A stretch of DNA of 64,000 bases from Actinobacillus genomosp. 1 (GCF_029774175.1 NZ_CP103834.1:1915001-1979000), one strand, 5' to 3'. Shown: positions 40,840 to 50,177, counted from the first letter of the stretch. Program-made: numbers and translations. The notes: a model not told the origin generated them from the letters alone.

Positions 40840-42270
40840 ATGTCTATTGCCCTTATTTTTGACTGCGGTGCAACTAATTTGCGTACGATCGCCATTGATC
40901 AACACGGCAAAATTCTTGCCATGCACCATCTTGCCAATAATACCCAAGCCGGGGAGGAAAGCCCTGATTATCATATTTGGGATATTGAAGAAATTTGGCA
41001 AAAATTGATGACTTGTGCAAAAAGCACCCTTTCACAACTTTCAGCGCAACAACGCCAATCTATCGTAGGGATTTCCGTGACGACCTTTGGCGTGGACGGC
41101 ACGATTTTTGATAAAGCCGGCAATCAGCTTTATCCGATTATTTCTTGGAAATGCCCGCGTACGTTACCGATTATGGCAGAACTTGCCGATAAAATTGATG
41201 TAGAAGCACTTTATCAGCGTAATGGGGTAGGGCATTACAGTTTTAACACTTTATTCAAATTATTATGGTTGAAACAACATAAACCTGAGCTTTACGCGCA
41301 GGCGGACAGTTTCTTATTTATCTCTTCTATTTTGACTTATCGCCTAACCGGAGTACAAAGTACCGACCGCACTATGGCGGGGACTTCTATGATGACCAAT
41401 ATTGAAAACGATGATTGGGATAAAGAGGTTCTCTCATTATTAGGCTTAACCGAAGCGCATTTCCCACCAATGAAAAGTGCCGGCGAAGTTATCGGTACTT
41501 TAAAAACAACATTAGCCGATGAGTTAGGTTTAAGCGATCAAATTCCGGTAATTTCTTGCGGTCATGATACGCAATTCGCCATTTTCGGCTCCGGTGCAGG
41601 TTATAACCAACCGGTATTAAGTTCGGGAACATGGGAAATTTTAATGTCGCGTTGCCAACAAGCTAAACCTGAATGGAAATTTGTTGAGCAAGGTTTGACG
41701 ATTGAATTTGACAGTCAATCCGGCGGTTTCAACCCCGGCGTGCAATGGGTTGCATCCGGTGTGATGGAATGGTTGGGCAAACGTTTCTTTGCCGATGTAG
41801 CCGGCCAAGATAATTATTACGGCACAATGATCTCCGAAGCTCAATCGGTGCCGGCTGGTGCAAACGGTGTGAAATTAGTTGGTAACTTTGACGGTACGAC
41901 GACGGAAAGCGGATCGATAACCGGTTTGTCCATGCATACCAGCCGCGGCGAAATTTACCGTGCCGGATTGGAATATATGGCGTATCGCTTAAAAGCAGGC
42001 TTAGCCGTTCTAGAACAAGTCGGTCAATTTAATGCGGAAAGTTTAATTTGTGTCGGCGGCGGCTCGAAAAACGCCCTTTGGAATCAAATTCGTGCCGATG
42101 TATTAAATCGACCGCTTGATGTGGTGGATTTTCCTGAAAGTACCGTGTTGGGTGCGGCAATGTTTACTTTTGCCGGTGCGGGGGTCTTCTCCTCGCCGGA
42201 ACAAGCGCAACAGGCGATGAAGCCGAATGTACAACGAGTCGAGCCATCAAATAACAGTCAGTTTTATTAA
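40840..42270 (+). CDS. fucK: L-fuculokinase
   Basis: 476 residues, FGGY kinase family. It phosphorylates L-fuculose at C1. The N-terminal phosphate motif is FDCGATNLRTIAIDQHGKIL (7-26). VISCGHDTQFAIFGSG (about 244-259) and the C-terminal ESLICVGGGSKNALWNQIRADVLNRPLDVVDFPESTVLGAAMFTFAG (about 397-443) are family signatures. It is preceded by AGGGAGA. Same operon as fucI. Confidence 0.96.
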   Translation: MSIALIFDCGATNLRTIAIDQHGKILAMHHLANNTQAGEESPDYHIWDIEEIWQKLMTCAKSTLSQLSAQQRQSIVGISVTTFGVDGTIFDKAGNQLYPIISWKCPRTLPIMAELADKIDVEALYQRNGVGHYSFNTLFKLLWLKQHKPELYAQADSFLFISSILTYRLTGVQSTDRTMAGTSMMTNIENDDWDKEVLSLLGLTEAHFPPMKSAGEVIGTLKTTLADELGLSDQIPVISCGHDTQFAIFGSGAGYNQPVLSSGTWEILMSRCQQAKPEWKFVEQGLTIEFDSQSGGFNPGVQWVASGVMEWLGKRFFADVAGQDNYYGTMISEAQSVPAGANGVKLVGNFDGTTTESGSITGLSMHTSRGEIYRAGLEYMAYRLKAGLAVLEQVGQFNAESLICVGGGSKNALWNQIRADVLNRPLDVVDFPESTVLGAAMFTFAGAGVFSSPEQAQQAMKPNVQRVEPSNNSQFY

Positions 42271-42303
42271 TCATCATTAAATTACGGATCCCTATTTATT
42301 TAG

Positions 42304-42362
42304 CTGCAAGCGGTTGAAATTCTTGCCGGCTTTGCAAAGTTTTGCCCAAAAACGACCGCTTG
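42304..42362. repeat. Inverted uptake-signal-like pair between fucK and fucU
   Basis: GCAAGCGGTTGAAATTCTTGC on the left and ACGACCGCTTGATG on the right form AAGCGGT/ACCGCTT arms about 42 bases apart. There is no T run, so it is more likely a partial attenuator or mRNA hairpin than a full terminator. Confidence 0.6.
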
Positions 42363-42406
42363 ATGAAATTTTAGGCTTCCGTTCTAGCAAAAAACAGGAG
42401 TTCAAG

Positions 42407-42841
42407 ATGTTAAAAGGTATTCATCCGGCGATTTCGCCCGAGTTACTCAAAGTGTTGGCGGAAATGGGACACGGTGATGAGTTAGTCCTTTCCGATGCGC
42501 ATTTCCCTGCTCATTCGATTCATTCGAAAGTAATCCGTGCGGACGGTATCGGTGTTGCCACCTTATTAGAAGGTATTTCGGCACTGTTTGAATTTGACCA
42601 ATATGTTGAAGCACCGTTAGCGATGATGCAAGCCGTTCCGGGCGATACGTTGGATCCAAGTGTCGAAGAACGCTATTTAGGTGCGATCAAGAAAGTAAAC
42701 GGTGTAGCACCGAAAGTAGAACGAGTAGAGCGTTTTGCCTTTTATGACCGTGCGAAAACCGCTTATGCGGTCGTGATTACCGGCGAATTGGCGAAATACG
42801 GCAACATCATCATCAAAAAAGGGGTTACACCCGTTAAATAA
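42407..42841 (+). CDS. fucU: L-fucose mutarotase
   Basis: 144 residues from the ATG at 42407 behind CAGGAG (42395-42400). A longer frame from 42314 covers an inverted uptake-signal pair and has no homology, so it is rejected. It interconverts fucose anomers and belongs to the RbsD/FucU family, so the window carries two members. MLKGIHPAISPELLKVLAEMGHGDELVLSDAHFPAHSI (active-site His in GHGD) is diagnostic, as is the C-terminal VVITGELAKYGNIIIKKGV. Confidence 0.96.
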   Translation: MLKGIHPAISPELLKVLAEMGHGDELVLSDAHFPAHSIHSKVIRADGIGVATLLEGISALFEFDQYVEAPLAMMQAVPGDTLDPSVEERYLGAIKKVNGVAPKVERVERFAFYDRAKTAYAVVITGELAKYGNIIIKKGVTPVK

Positions 42842-42893
42842 AGATTTTAAACAATCAATAGAATACATCATAAAAAAATTAAAGGAGTTCACT

Positions 42894-43544
42894 ATGAATC
42901 GCAGAGAACTAGCTCGACAAATCATCGATACTTGCCTTGAAATGACACGTCTCGGTTTAAACCAAGGGACGGCAGGCAATGTCAGCGTACGCTATCAAGA
43001 CGGTATGCTAATTACCCCGACCGGTACGCCGTACGAACAAATGACGGAAGACAGCATTGTTTATGTAGATAAAGACGGTAAACACGAAGAAGGAAAGCTC
43101 CCGTCAAGCGAATGGCAATTCCATTTAGCAGTATATGAAGCGCGTCCGGAATTAAATGCGGTGGTGCATAACCACGCATTGAATTGTGCCGCCGCTTCTA
43201 TCCTCGGCGAAGATATTCCGGCTATCCACTATATGATTGCCTGTACCGGTACCGATCATATTCCTTGTGTGCCTTATGCGACTTTTGGTACGCATAAATT
43301 AGCGGATTATGTGCGTGAAGGGATTAAGCAAAGTAAAGCGATTTTACTGGCACATCACGGCTTAATTACCGCAGATAAAACCTTGGATAAAGCGTTAGGT
43401 ATCGCTCACGAAGTTGAAGTAATTGCAGAGTGGTATTTAAAACTACTTGCAACAGGCAGACCGCTTCCGACTTTATCCAAACAAGAAATGCAAACCGTAT
43501 TGGAGAAATTCAAATCTTACGGTTCTTGGGTTGAAGAAAAATAA
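42894..43544 (+). CDS. fucA: L-fuculose-1-phosphate aldolase
   Basis: 216 residues, class II aldolase (AraD-like). It cleaves L-fuculose-1-phosphate to dihydroxyacetone phosphate and L-lactaldehyde. GLNQGTAGNVSVRYQDGMLITPTGTPYEQM (about 22-51) binds phosphate, LPSSEWQFHLAVYEARPELNAVVHNHALNCAAAS (about 69-102) has the catalytic Glu and zinc histidines HNH, and LLAHHGLI holds the third histidine. An AAGGAG ribosome-binding site precedes it. Confidence 0.97.
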   Translation: MNRRELARQIIDTCLEMTRLGLNQGTAGNVSVRYQDGMLITPTGTPYEQMTEDSIVYVDKDGKHEEGKLPSSEWQFHLAVYEARPELNAVVHNHALNCAAASILGEDIPAIHYMIACTGTDHIPCVPYATFGTHKLADYVREGIKQSKAILLAHHGLITADKTLDKALGIAHEVEVIAEWYLKLLATGRPLPTLSKQEMQTVLEKFKSYGSWVEEK

Positions 43545-43598
43545 ATTTAATCGAGAAATGTAATGACATCTTCATAAACAACTAAAAAGGAACGTCCT

Positions 43599-44888
43599 AT
43601 GACAGCTAAAGTTCTTGAGAAAAAATTTGTGGTGCCATTTATCCTGATCACCACCTTATTCGCCCTTTGGGGGTTTGCAAATGATATTACCAACCCGATG
43701 GTGGCGGTGTTCCAAACCGTAATGGAAATTCCGGCTTCCGAAGCCGCTCTGGTGCAGTTCGCTTTCTACGGCGGTTACGGTACGATGGCGATTCCCGCCG
43801 CATTGTTTGCCAGCCGTTATAGCTATAAAGCGGGTGTATTATTAGGTTTAGCATTATATGCCATTGGGGCGTTCCTATTTATCCCGGCGGCAAAATATGA
43901 ACAGTTCTCGTTCTTCCTCTGGTCGCTTTATATTCTTACGTTCGGTTTAGCGTTCTTGGAAACTACGGCGAACCCGTTCATTCTTTCCATGGGTGATCCG
44001 GCAACCGCAACCCGTCGTTTAAATTTAGCGCAATCTTTTAACCCGCTCGGTTCGATTACCGGTATGTTTGTCGCTTCACAAATCGTTTTAACCAACCTTG
44101 AATCGGAAAAACGCGATGCGGCGGGTAACTTACTGTTCAATAGCTTATCGGCAGCGGAAAAAGCGGTAGTAAGAACTAACGACTTAGCAATGATTCGTAA
44201 CCCGTATGTGGCGATTGGTATTGTGGTATTGGTGGTGTTTATCATTATCGCACTCTACAAAATGCCGGCGACTAAAATGGATGAACACGGCAAAATTTCT
44301 GTTAAAGAATCATTCGGCCGTTTAATTAAAAATGAACGTTACCGTGAAGGTGTGATTGCACAAGTATTCTATGTCGGTGTGCAAATCATGTGCTGGACAT
44401 TCATTATCCAATATGCGGAACGTCTCGGTTTAACTAAAGCGGAAGCGCAAAACTGGAATATCGTGGCAATGGCTCTCTTTATCAGTAGTCGCTTTATCAG
44501 TACCGCAATGATGAAATATCTTAAAGCGGAATTAATGTTATTCCTCTTCGCAGTCGGCGGTTTCTTCAGTATCTTAGGAGTAATGTTTATTGACGGTATG
44601 GGCGGCTTATATTGCCTAGTATTAACTTCCGGTTTTATGTCACTAATGTTCCCGACCATTTACGGTATTGCACTTGACGGACAACGTGAAGAATCGGCAC
44701 TCGGTGCGGCAGGTTTAGTTATGGCTATCGTAGGTGGTGCGTTAATGCCGCCGCTTCAAGGTGCGATTATCGATATGGGTACGGTTGCAGGTATGCCGGC
44801 GGTAAACTTCTCATTTATCCTACCGTTAATTTGCTTCGTTGCTATCGCTATCTACGGTTTCCGTTGCTGGAAAGTGTTAGTCAAATAA
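43599..44888 (+). CDS. fucP: L-fucose:H+ symporter
   Basis: 429 residues, 12 membrane segments, major facilitator superfamily. FucP takes up L-fucose with a proton. FVVPFILITTLFALWGFANDITNPMVAVFQ (10-39) contains the conserved Asp of the first helix, and ALFLETTANPFILSMGDPATATRRLNLAQSFNPLGSITG-type sequence (about 113-150) is diagnostic of the FucP/GlcP branch. Same operon as fucA. Confidence 0.96.
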   Translation: MTAKVLEKKFVVPFILITTLFALWGFANDITNPMVAVFQTVMEIPASEAALVQFAFYGGYGTMAIPAALFASRYSYKAGVLLGLALYAIGAFLFIPAAKYEQFSFFLWSLYILTFGLAFLETTANPFILSMGDPATATRRLNLAQSFNPLGSITGMFVASQIVLTNLESEKRDAAGNLLFNSLSAAEKAVVRTNDLAMIRNPYVAIGIVVLVVFIIIALYKMPATKMDEHGKISVKESFGRLIKNERYREGVIAQVFYVGVQIMCWTFIIQYAERLGLTKAEAQNWNIVAMALFISSRFISTAMMKYLKAELMLFLFAVGGFFSILGVMFIDGMGGLYCLVLTSGFMSLMFPTIYGIALDGQREESALGAAGLVMAIVGGALMPPLQGAIIDMGTVAGMPAVNFSFILPLICFVAIAIYGFRCWKVLVK

Positions 44889-44904
44889 TTATAAAAGGAG
44901 CTAT

Positions 44905-44960
44905 CAAGCGGTCGAGTTTTCCATAAAATTTGCAAAAAAATCAGAAAATAAGACCGCTTA
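44905..44960. repeat. Inverted uptake-signal-like pair between fucP and fucO
   Basis: CAAGCGGTC (44905-44913) and GACCGCTTA (44952-44960) flank an AT-rich loop. It can form a hairpin but has no T run, so it may only attenuate read-through into fucO. Confidence 0.65.
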
Positions 44961-45007
44961 CCTTGCTTATCGGAAAATGAATTTTTAACTTTAAGAAGGA
45001 ATATTAT

Positions 45008-46159
45008 ATGTCAAATCGTTTGATTCTGAATGAAACCAGTTACCACGGTAAAGGTGCGATTCAACACATTGTGTATGAAGTCAAAAGTCGCAGTTTTAAA
45101 AAAGCGTTAGTGGTTACCGATAAAGATTTAATTAAATATAACGTCGCTTCTAAAGTCACTGATTTATTGGATGCGGCGGGATTACAGTATGAAATTTTTG
45201 ATGAAGTAAAAGCCAATCCGTCGGTCGATGTGATTAAAGCGGGTGTGGAAAAATTTAAAGCATCCGGTGCGGATTATCTGATAGCCATCGGTGGCGGTTC
45301 TCCGATTGATAGTGCAAAAGCAATCGGTATTATCATCAATAACCCTGAATTTAGCGATGTATTATCGTTAGAGGGTGTGGCACCGACACATCAACAATGT
45401 ATTCCGATTATTGCCGTGCCGACCACGGCAGGTACGGCGGCAGAGGTTACGATTAATTACGTCATTACCGATGAAGAGAAAAAACGTAAGTTTGTTTGTG
45501 TGGACGTACATGATGTACCTGCGGTGGCGGTGGTTGATCCGGATATGATGTCCTCTATGCCGAAAGGTTTAACCGCAGCAACCGGTATGGATGCTTTAAC
45601 CCATGCGATTGAAGGTTATATTACTAAAGCGGCGTGGGAACTAACCGATGCGTTACATTTAAAAGCGATTGAAATTATTTCCCGTAGCTTACGCGGTGCG
45701 GTGGAAAATGATCCGCAAGGGCGTGAGGGAATGGCTCTCGGTCAATATGTTGCCGGTATGGGCTTCTCGAATGTCGGTTTAGGTGTGGTACACGGTATGG
45801 CGCATCCGCTTTCCGCTTATTACGACACGCCTCACGGCATCGCAAATGCGGTATTATTGCCTTATGTAATGGAATTTAATAAAAATTACACCGGTGAAAA
45901 ATACCGAGAAATCGCACGTGCAATGGGGGTAAAAGGCGTTGATGAAATGAGTCAGGCGGAATATCGTGATGCGGCGGTAGCAGCGGTAAAACAACTTGCG
46001 ATAGATGTCGGTATTCCGGAAAAACTGTCGCAAATCGGAGTAAAACAAGAAGATTTGGTTGCGCTTTCTATTGATGCGTTTAACGACGTATGTACCCCGG
46101 GTAACCCGAGAGATTGTACTGCGGAAGAAATTCTGGAAGTATATAAATTAGCTTACTAA
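45008..46159 (+). CDS. fucO: Lactaldehyde reductase / propanediol oxidoreductase, iron-dependent
   Basis: 383 residues. It reduces L-lactaldehyde from fucose breakdown to 1,2-propanediol in the absence of oxygen. It belongs to the group III iron alcohol dehydrogenases: NAD-binding YLIAIGGGSPIDSAKAIGIII (about 94-114), VPTTAGTAAEVTINYVI, and the metal region MDALTHAIEGYITKAAWELTDALHLKAIEII with GVVHGMAHPLSAYYDTPHGIANAVLLP (His ligands, about 259-285). It follows fucP and ends at a strong terminator. Confidence 0.95.
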   Translation: MSNRLILNETSYHGKGAIQHIVYEVKSRSFKKALVVTDKDLIKYNVASKVTDLLDAAGLQYEIFDEVKANPSVDVIKAGVEKFKASGADYLIAIGGGSPIDSAKAIGIIINNPEFSDVLSLEGVAPTHQQCIPIIAVPTTAGTAAEVTINYVITDEEKKRKFVCVDVHDVPAVAVVDPDMMSSMPKGLTAATGMDALTHAIEGYITKAAWELTDALHLKAIEIISRSLRGAVENDPQGREGMALGQYVAGMGFSNVGLGVVHGMAHPLSAYYDTPHGIANAVLLPYVMEFNKNYTGEKYREIARAMGVKGVDEMSQAEYRDAAVAAVKQLAIDVGIPEKLSQIGVKQEDLVALSIDAFNDVCTPGNPRDCTAEEILEVYKLAY

Positions 46160-46177
46160 TACTCTCTAAAAAGTCAG

Positions 46178-46209
46178 CCGGTCAGGTTAATTACTTGACC
46201 GGTTTTTTT
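46178..46209 (+). terminator. fuc operon terminator
   Basis: CCGGTCA (46178-46184) pairs with TGACCGG (46196-46202), followed by T7. Confidence 0.9.
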
Positions 46210-46354
46210 ATTTATTAAATAAAAAAATTGTCCTGTTTAAAATTAATAGATTGAAATTTATGTTAATTGAGTAGAGAATAACCGTGTGTTTTTGGAATGT
46301 TATTTCAAAAAACCATAAATTTTTTATTTTCTTTTTTATTTATAGGAACTTATT
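46210..46354. other. AT-rich spacer before the yagU-like gene
   Basis: About 145 very AT-rich bases with runs of A and T. They presumably carry the promoter of the next gene, but I cannot single out a convincing pair of elements. Confidence 0.35.
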
Positions 46355-46996
46355 ATGGGTCTCTTCGAACAAACAAATCCTAGTCGCCGTCGTTACGGTT
46401 TAGCGGTATTCGTCGGTATCATTGCAGGGATTATTTCAGCCTTCGTAAAATGGGGTGCGGAACATCCGTTCCCACCGCGTAGTCCGGTTGATTTATTTAC
46501 CGCAGCATGTCCGCAACCAGTCTTAGATGCGGTAAATTCCGGTTCATTAGCGATGGCTGGTGCGTTAGAACAATGTTCTCGTGCGGTATTAAACCCTCCG
46601 GCGGTTTTCTTACGTGATTACATCGGTATCGACCCTTATAACACTGTAGCATTCACTTTTGCGGATCATACGTTTAACTCAATCGGTGTAACACATATGA
46701 TTTTCTCATTAGTGTTCGCTATCGGTTACTGCTTAGTTGCGGAAGTGTTCCCGAAAATCAAATTCTGGCAAGGTATCGGTGCAGGTATCATCGCAAACAT
46801 CTGTGTACACTACATCACATTCCCTGCATTAGGTTTAACTCCACCGGTTGCGGAATGGCCTTTATACGAACACATTTCCGAATTAGTCGGTCATATCTTC
46901 TGGTTCTGGACGATTGAGGTAATCCGTCGTGATTTACGTAACCGTATTACCCAAGAACCTGATGCGGAAGTACCGTTAAATCAACCGCATCGTTAA
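46355..46996 (+). CDS. yagU: YagU-family (DUF1440) inner-membrane protein
   Basis: 213 residues. Closely resembles E. coli YagU from the first residues (MGLFEQTNPSRRRYGLAVFVGIIAGIISAFVKWGAEHPFPPRSP) to the last (FWFWTIEVIRRDLRNRITQEPD). Four or so hydrophobic segments (residues 14-32, 108-132, 140-162, 183-196). YagU has been linked to acid resistance in E. coli; the mechanism is unknown. Single gene with its own terminator. Confidence 0.92.
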   Translation: MGLFEQTNPSRRRYGLAVFVGIIAGIISAFVKWGAEHPFPPRSPVDLFTAACPQPVLDAVNSGSLAMAGALEQCSRAVLNPPAVFLRDYIGIDPYNTVAFTFADHTFNSIGVTHMIFSLVFAIGYCLVAEVFPKIKFWQGIGAGIIANICVHYITFPALGLTPPVAEWPLYEHISELVGHIFWFWTIEVIRRDLRNRITQEPDAEVPLNQPHR

Positions 46997-47017
46997 TCTA
47001 GATAAATTACCTTTAAA

Positions 47018-47044
47018 AGAGTCACCTTGTTAGGTGGCTTTTTT
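47018..47044 (+). terminator. yagU terminator
   Basis: AGTCACC-TTGTTA-GGTGGCT (47020-47039) followed by a T run. Confidence 0.87.
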
Positions 47045-47051
47045 GATCGTA

Positions 47052-47060
47052 ACAAGCGGT
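47052..47060 (+). repeat. DNA uptake signal sequence
   Basis: ACAAGCGGTCGAATTTTTC: core plus the AT tail, in the 210-base spacer before the amino-acid transporter operon. Confidence 0.8.
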
Positions 47061-47207
47061 CGAATTTTTCGTATTTTTTACCTCTGTTTATTCATAACTA
47101 AAAATTATAAAAAATAGCTTCTTATACTTTCCTTTTCCGATTAATTAGATCAACAATCCTTCCTAGTTTTTTTAAGCGTTTTGTCTTAACTGCACCTACT
47201 ACTTGCT

Positions 47208-47867
47208 ATGAATTGGTCTTATGTTATTAATGCGATCCCACGCTTTATTGATGCGGCAATCATTACCCTCCAACTTTCGTTTTGGGGAATTTTGCTGTCG
47301 TTGATCTTCGGCTTATTGATTGCCGTTATTACCGCTTATCAAGTTAAACCGTTTAACCGGCTAGCTCGCGGTTATATTGAATTATCCCGTAATACTCCTC
47401 TGCTCATTCAACTGTTCTTTCTTTATTACGGCTTGCCGAAAATAGGCATTAAATGGGACGGTTTTACCTGCGGGATTATTGCTTTAGTTTTTCTTGGTGC
47501 AAGCTATATGGCGGAAGCGTTACGTGCCGGCTTGCTTGCCGTGCCGAAAGGGCAAACCGAAGCGGCAAAAGCGATTGGGTTAAACCGTTTTCAAGTATTT
47601 CGCTATGTCATTTTTCCGCAAGCATGGGCGGTATCCATTCCGGCTATCGGTGCAAATGTGCTGTTTTTAATTAAAGAAACATCGGTCATCAGTGCAGTTG
47701 CTGTAGCGGAATTAATGTTTGTCACTAAAGATATTATCGGTATGGATTACAAAACCAATGAAGCCTTGTTCTTATTATTCGCCAGCTATTTAGTAATCTT
47801 GTTGCCGATTTCATTGTTAGCTCGCCACTTTGAAAATAAAGTACGGAGTGCAAAATATGGGGTTTGA
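47208..47867 (+). CDS. Polar amino-acid ABC transporter permease (first)
   Basis: 219 residues, five membrane segments. It belongs to the His/Glu/Gln/Arg-type permeases: LARGYIELSRNTPLLIQLFFLYYGLPKIG (about 50-78) and the EAA loop GQTEAAKAIGLNRFQVFRYVIFPQAWAVSIP (about 115-145). No strong ribosome-binding site is seen; the start follows an AT-rich leader. It overlaps the second permease by 11 bases. The binding protein of the operon resembles CjaA, so the substrate may be cysteine. Confidence 0.92.
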   Translation: MNWSYVINAIPRFIDAAIITLQLSFWGILLSLIFGLLIAVITAYQVKPFNRLARGYIELSRNTPLLIQLFFLYYGLPKIGIKWDGFTCGIIALVFLGASYMAEALRAGLLAVPKGQTEAAKAIGLNRFQVFRYVIFPQAWAVSIPAIGANVLFLIKETSVISAVAVAELMFVTKDIIGMDYKTNEALFLLFASYLVILLPISLLARHFENKVRSAKYGV

Positions 47868-48525
47868 TTGGTTATTTGAAGGGCAAAATGCGACTAGACT
47901 CGCACAAGGCTTATGGCTAACTGCCCAAATTTCATTTATTTCGGTTGGTTTATCCTTGGTATTCGGCACACTATTCGGCTTATTAATGCGAGCGAATAAT
48001 GTTTTTGTACGTGCCGTTTGTCGTTTTTATTTAGAAACCATTCGGATTGTGCCGATTTTGGTTTGGTTATTTGCACTCTACTTTGGGCTATCTACTTGGT
48101 TTAATCTGCATATCAGCGGTTTTTGGGTATGTATTTGGGTATTTACCTTATGGGGCATCGCTGAAATGGGGGATTTAGTACGAGGTGCGTTAGCTTCGAT
48201 CGAAAAACACCAAATTGAATCTGCTCGTGCGTTAGGTTTAAATCGTTGGCAAGTTTTTCAATATATTGAATTACCGCAAGGTACACGCCGAGTATTACCG
48301 GGAGCGATTAATCTGTTTACCCGCATGGTAAAAACCAGTTCGCTCGCTGCATTAATTGGGGTAATCGAAATGGTTAAAGTCGGACAGCAAATTATTGAGA
48401 ACGCCTTATTAACGAATCCGAGTGCTTCCTTTGTTGTCTATGGCTTAATTTTTATTCTGTATTTTCTGATTTGCTATCCGTTATCTTTATTCGCAACACG
48501 CTTAGAACACAAATGGGAGAGCTAA
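47857..48525 (+). CDS. Polar amino-acid ABC transporter permease (second)
   Basis: 222 residues from the ATG at 47857 behind CGGAG (47844-47848); an in-frame ATG at 47830 lies further inside the first permease and lacks a good site. Motifs are FYLETIRIVPILVWLFALYFGLS (about 60-82) and the EAA loop HQIESARALGLNRWQVFQYIELPQGTRRVLPG (about 118-149). It pairs with the first permease to make the channel and ends exactly at the ATPase start. Confidence 0.92.
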   Translation: MGFDWLFEGQNATRLAQGLWLTAQISFISVGLSLVFGTLFGLLMRANNVFVRAVCRFYLETIRIVPILVWLFALYFGLSTWFNLHISGFWVCIWVFTLWGIAEMGDLVRGALASIEKHQIESARALGLNRWQVFQYIELPQGTRRVLPGAINLFTRMVKTSSLAALIGVIEMVKVGQQIIENALLTNPSASFVVYGLIFILYFLICYPLSLFATRLEHKWES

Positions 48526-49257
48526 ATGGCGTTACTTTCTATCCGTAATTTACATAAAAAATATGGCGAAACGGTCGCCATTCCCAATTTGGATTTGGAT
48601 TTAGCCAAAGGCGAAGTAGTAGTGATTTTAGGCCCGTCCGGCTGTGGTAAAAGCACGTTATTACGCTGCATAAACGGTTTGGAGGAAAAACAAGGCGGTA
48701 GCATTGTGATGCAAGATGTCGGCGAATTCGGCAAAGATTTAAGCTGGGAAGCCTCTCGTCAAAAAGTCGGTATGGTGTTCCAAAGCTATGAATTATTCGC
48801 TCATTTAAATGTGATCGAGAACATTTTATTAGGCCCGATCAAAGCGCAACGACGTTCACGTCAGGAAGTTGAAGCCCAAGCGGATAAATTACTTGCTCGT
48901 GTCGGTTTGTTAGATCGCAAAAACGCTTTTCCTCGAGAATTATCCGGTGGGCAAAAGCAACGTATTGCGATTGTGCGTGCTTTATGTATGAATCCGGAAG
49001 TGATTTTACTCGATGAAATTACGGCGGCACTCGACCCGGAAATGGTACGAGAAGTGTTGGATGTAGTACTGGAACTGGCAGAAGAAGGTATGTCGATGTT
49101 AATCGTCACTCACGAAATGAACTTTGCCGAAAAAGTCGCGGATCGGATTGTCTTTATGGATAAAGGAGTGATTATCGAACAAGCGCCGCCGCATCAATTC
49201 TTTAGTCAGCCGCAAACCGAGCGAGCTAAACAGTTCTTAACCGGTATGCACTATTAA
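48526..49257 (+). CDS. Polar amino-acid ABC transporter ATP-binding protein
   Basis: 243 residues, GlnQ type. Walker A LGPSGCGKST (about 35-44), signature ELSGGQKQRIAIVRALCMNPEVILLDEITAALDPEM (about 139-174), H-loop VTHEMNFAEKVADRI. The Walker B is followed by EITAALD rather than the usual EPTSALD, an unusual but functional-looking variant. It begins on the base after the second permease ends. Confidence 0.94.
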   Translation: MALLSIRNLHKKYGETVAIPNLDLDLAKGEVVVILGPSGCGKSTLLRCINGLEEKQGGSIVMQDVGEFGKDLSWEASRQKVGMVFQSYELFAHLNVIENILLGPIKAQRRSRQEVEAQADKLLARVGLLDRKNAFPRELSGGQKQRIAIVRALCMNPEVILLDEITAALDPEMVREVLDVVLELAEEGMSMLIVTHEMNFAEKVADRIVFMDKGVIIEQAPPHQFFSQPQTERAKQFLTGMHY

Positions 49258-49267
49258 TTTGCGATAT

Positions 49268-49276
49268 ACAAGCGGT
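49268..49276 (+). repeat. DNA uptake signal sequence
   Basis: ACAAGCGGTCAAATTTCGC: core plus AT tail, between the ATPase and the binding-protein genes. Confidence 0.82.
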
Positions 49277-49343
49277 CAAATTTCGCTAAAATTTTACAAA
49301 ATACGGCTTCTAGCCGAGCAACGATTTTAAACAGGAGCATTTT

Positions 49344-50177
49344 ATGAAACTGAACACAACATTAAAAACATTACTGGCAACCGCAATTGCCGCTTTTGCC
49401 TTAACGGCATGTGACAATGGGAATAATGCGCAATCATCCGCTCAAGATAGCGTTGCACAAATTAAAGCAAACGGCGTGATTCGTATTGGCGTATTCGGCG
49501 ATAAACCTCCGTTCGGCTATGTCGATGCCAACGGTAAAAGCCAAGGATTCGACGTAGAAATTGCGAAAGAGATCGCCAACGACTTACTCGGTAGTCCGGA
49601 TAAAGTGGAATTTGTTTTGACCGAAGCGGCAAACCGTGTCGAATATTTAAAATCTAATAAAGTTGATCTGATTTTAGCTAACTTTACCAAAACGCCGGAA
49701 CGTGCTGAAGTGGTGGATTTCGCCGCGCCTTATATGAATGTGGCGTTGGGTGTCGTATCGCCGAAAGGGGCGTTAATTACCGACCTCAAACAGTTAGGAG
49801 GCAAAACCTTATTAGTCAATAAAGGCACGACCGCCGATGCCTATTTCACTAAAAATCACCCTGAAATCAATCTGTTAAAGTTCGACCAAAACACGGAAAC
49901 CTTTGATGCACTGAAAGATGGTCGCGGCGTAGCGTTAGCCCACGATAACGCATTAGTTTGGGCGTGGGCGAAAGAAAATCCGACCTTTGACGTAGCAATC
50001 GGTAGCGTAGGTCCTGCGGAACAAATTGCGCCGGCAGTACAAAAAGGCGATAAAGTCTTATTAGACTTCATTAATAAAGAAATTGCCGAATTTAAAACGA
50101 ACGGTAAATTAAAAGCGGCTTATGAGAAAACTTTAGTTCCTATTTACGGTGATAAACCGGAGTTGCTTGCACAATAA
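49344..50177 (+). CDS. Amino-acid-binding lipoprotein, CjaA-like (probable cysteine binder)
   Basis: 277 residues. Lipoprotein signal peptide with lipobox LTAC (Cys at 23), then the solute-binding family 3 domain: IRIGVFGDKPPFGYVDANGKSQGFDVEIAKEIANDLLG and TEAANRVEYLKSNKVDLILANFTKTPERAEVVDFAAPYMNVALGVVSPK. These stretches closely resemble Campylobacter CjaA, a cysteine-binding protein, by recall. NKGTTADAYFTKNHPEINLLKFDQNTETFDAL is shared too. Last gene of permease-permease-ATPase-binding protein. Confidence 0.88.
   Translation: MKLNTTLKTLLATAIAAFALTACDNGNNAQSSAQDSVAQIKANGVIRIGVFGDKPPFGYVDANGKSQGFDVEIAKEIANDLLGSPDKVEFVLTEAANRVEYLKSNKVDLILANFTKTPERAEVVDFAAPYMNVALGVVSPKGALITDLKQLGGKTLLVNKGTTADAYFTKNHPEINLLKFDQNTETFDALKDGRGVALAHDNALVWAWAKENPTFDVAIGSVGPAEQIAPAVQKGDKVLLDFINKEIAEFKTNGKLKAAYEKTLVPIYGDKPELLAQ

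Noticed and set aside
42314..42406. N-terminal extension of FucU in the longest open frame
   Set aside because: It covers an inverted uptake-signal pair and precedes the CAGGAG ribosome-binding site; known FucU proteins begin at MLKGIHP.
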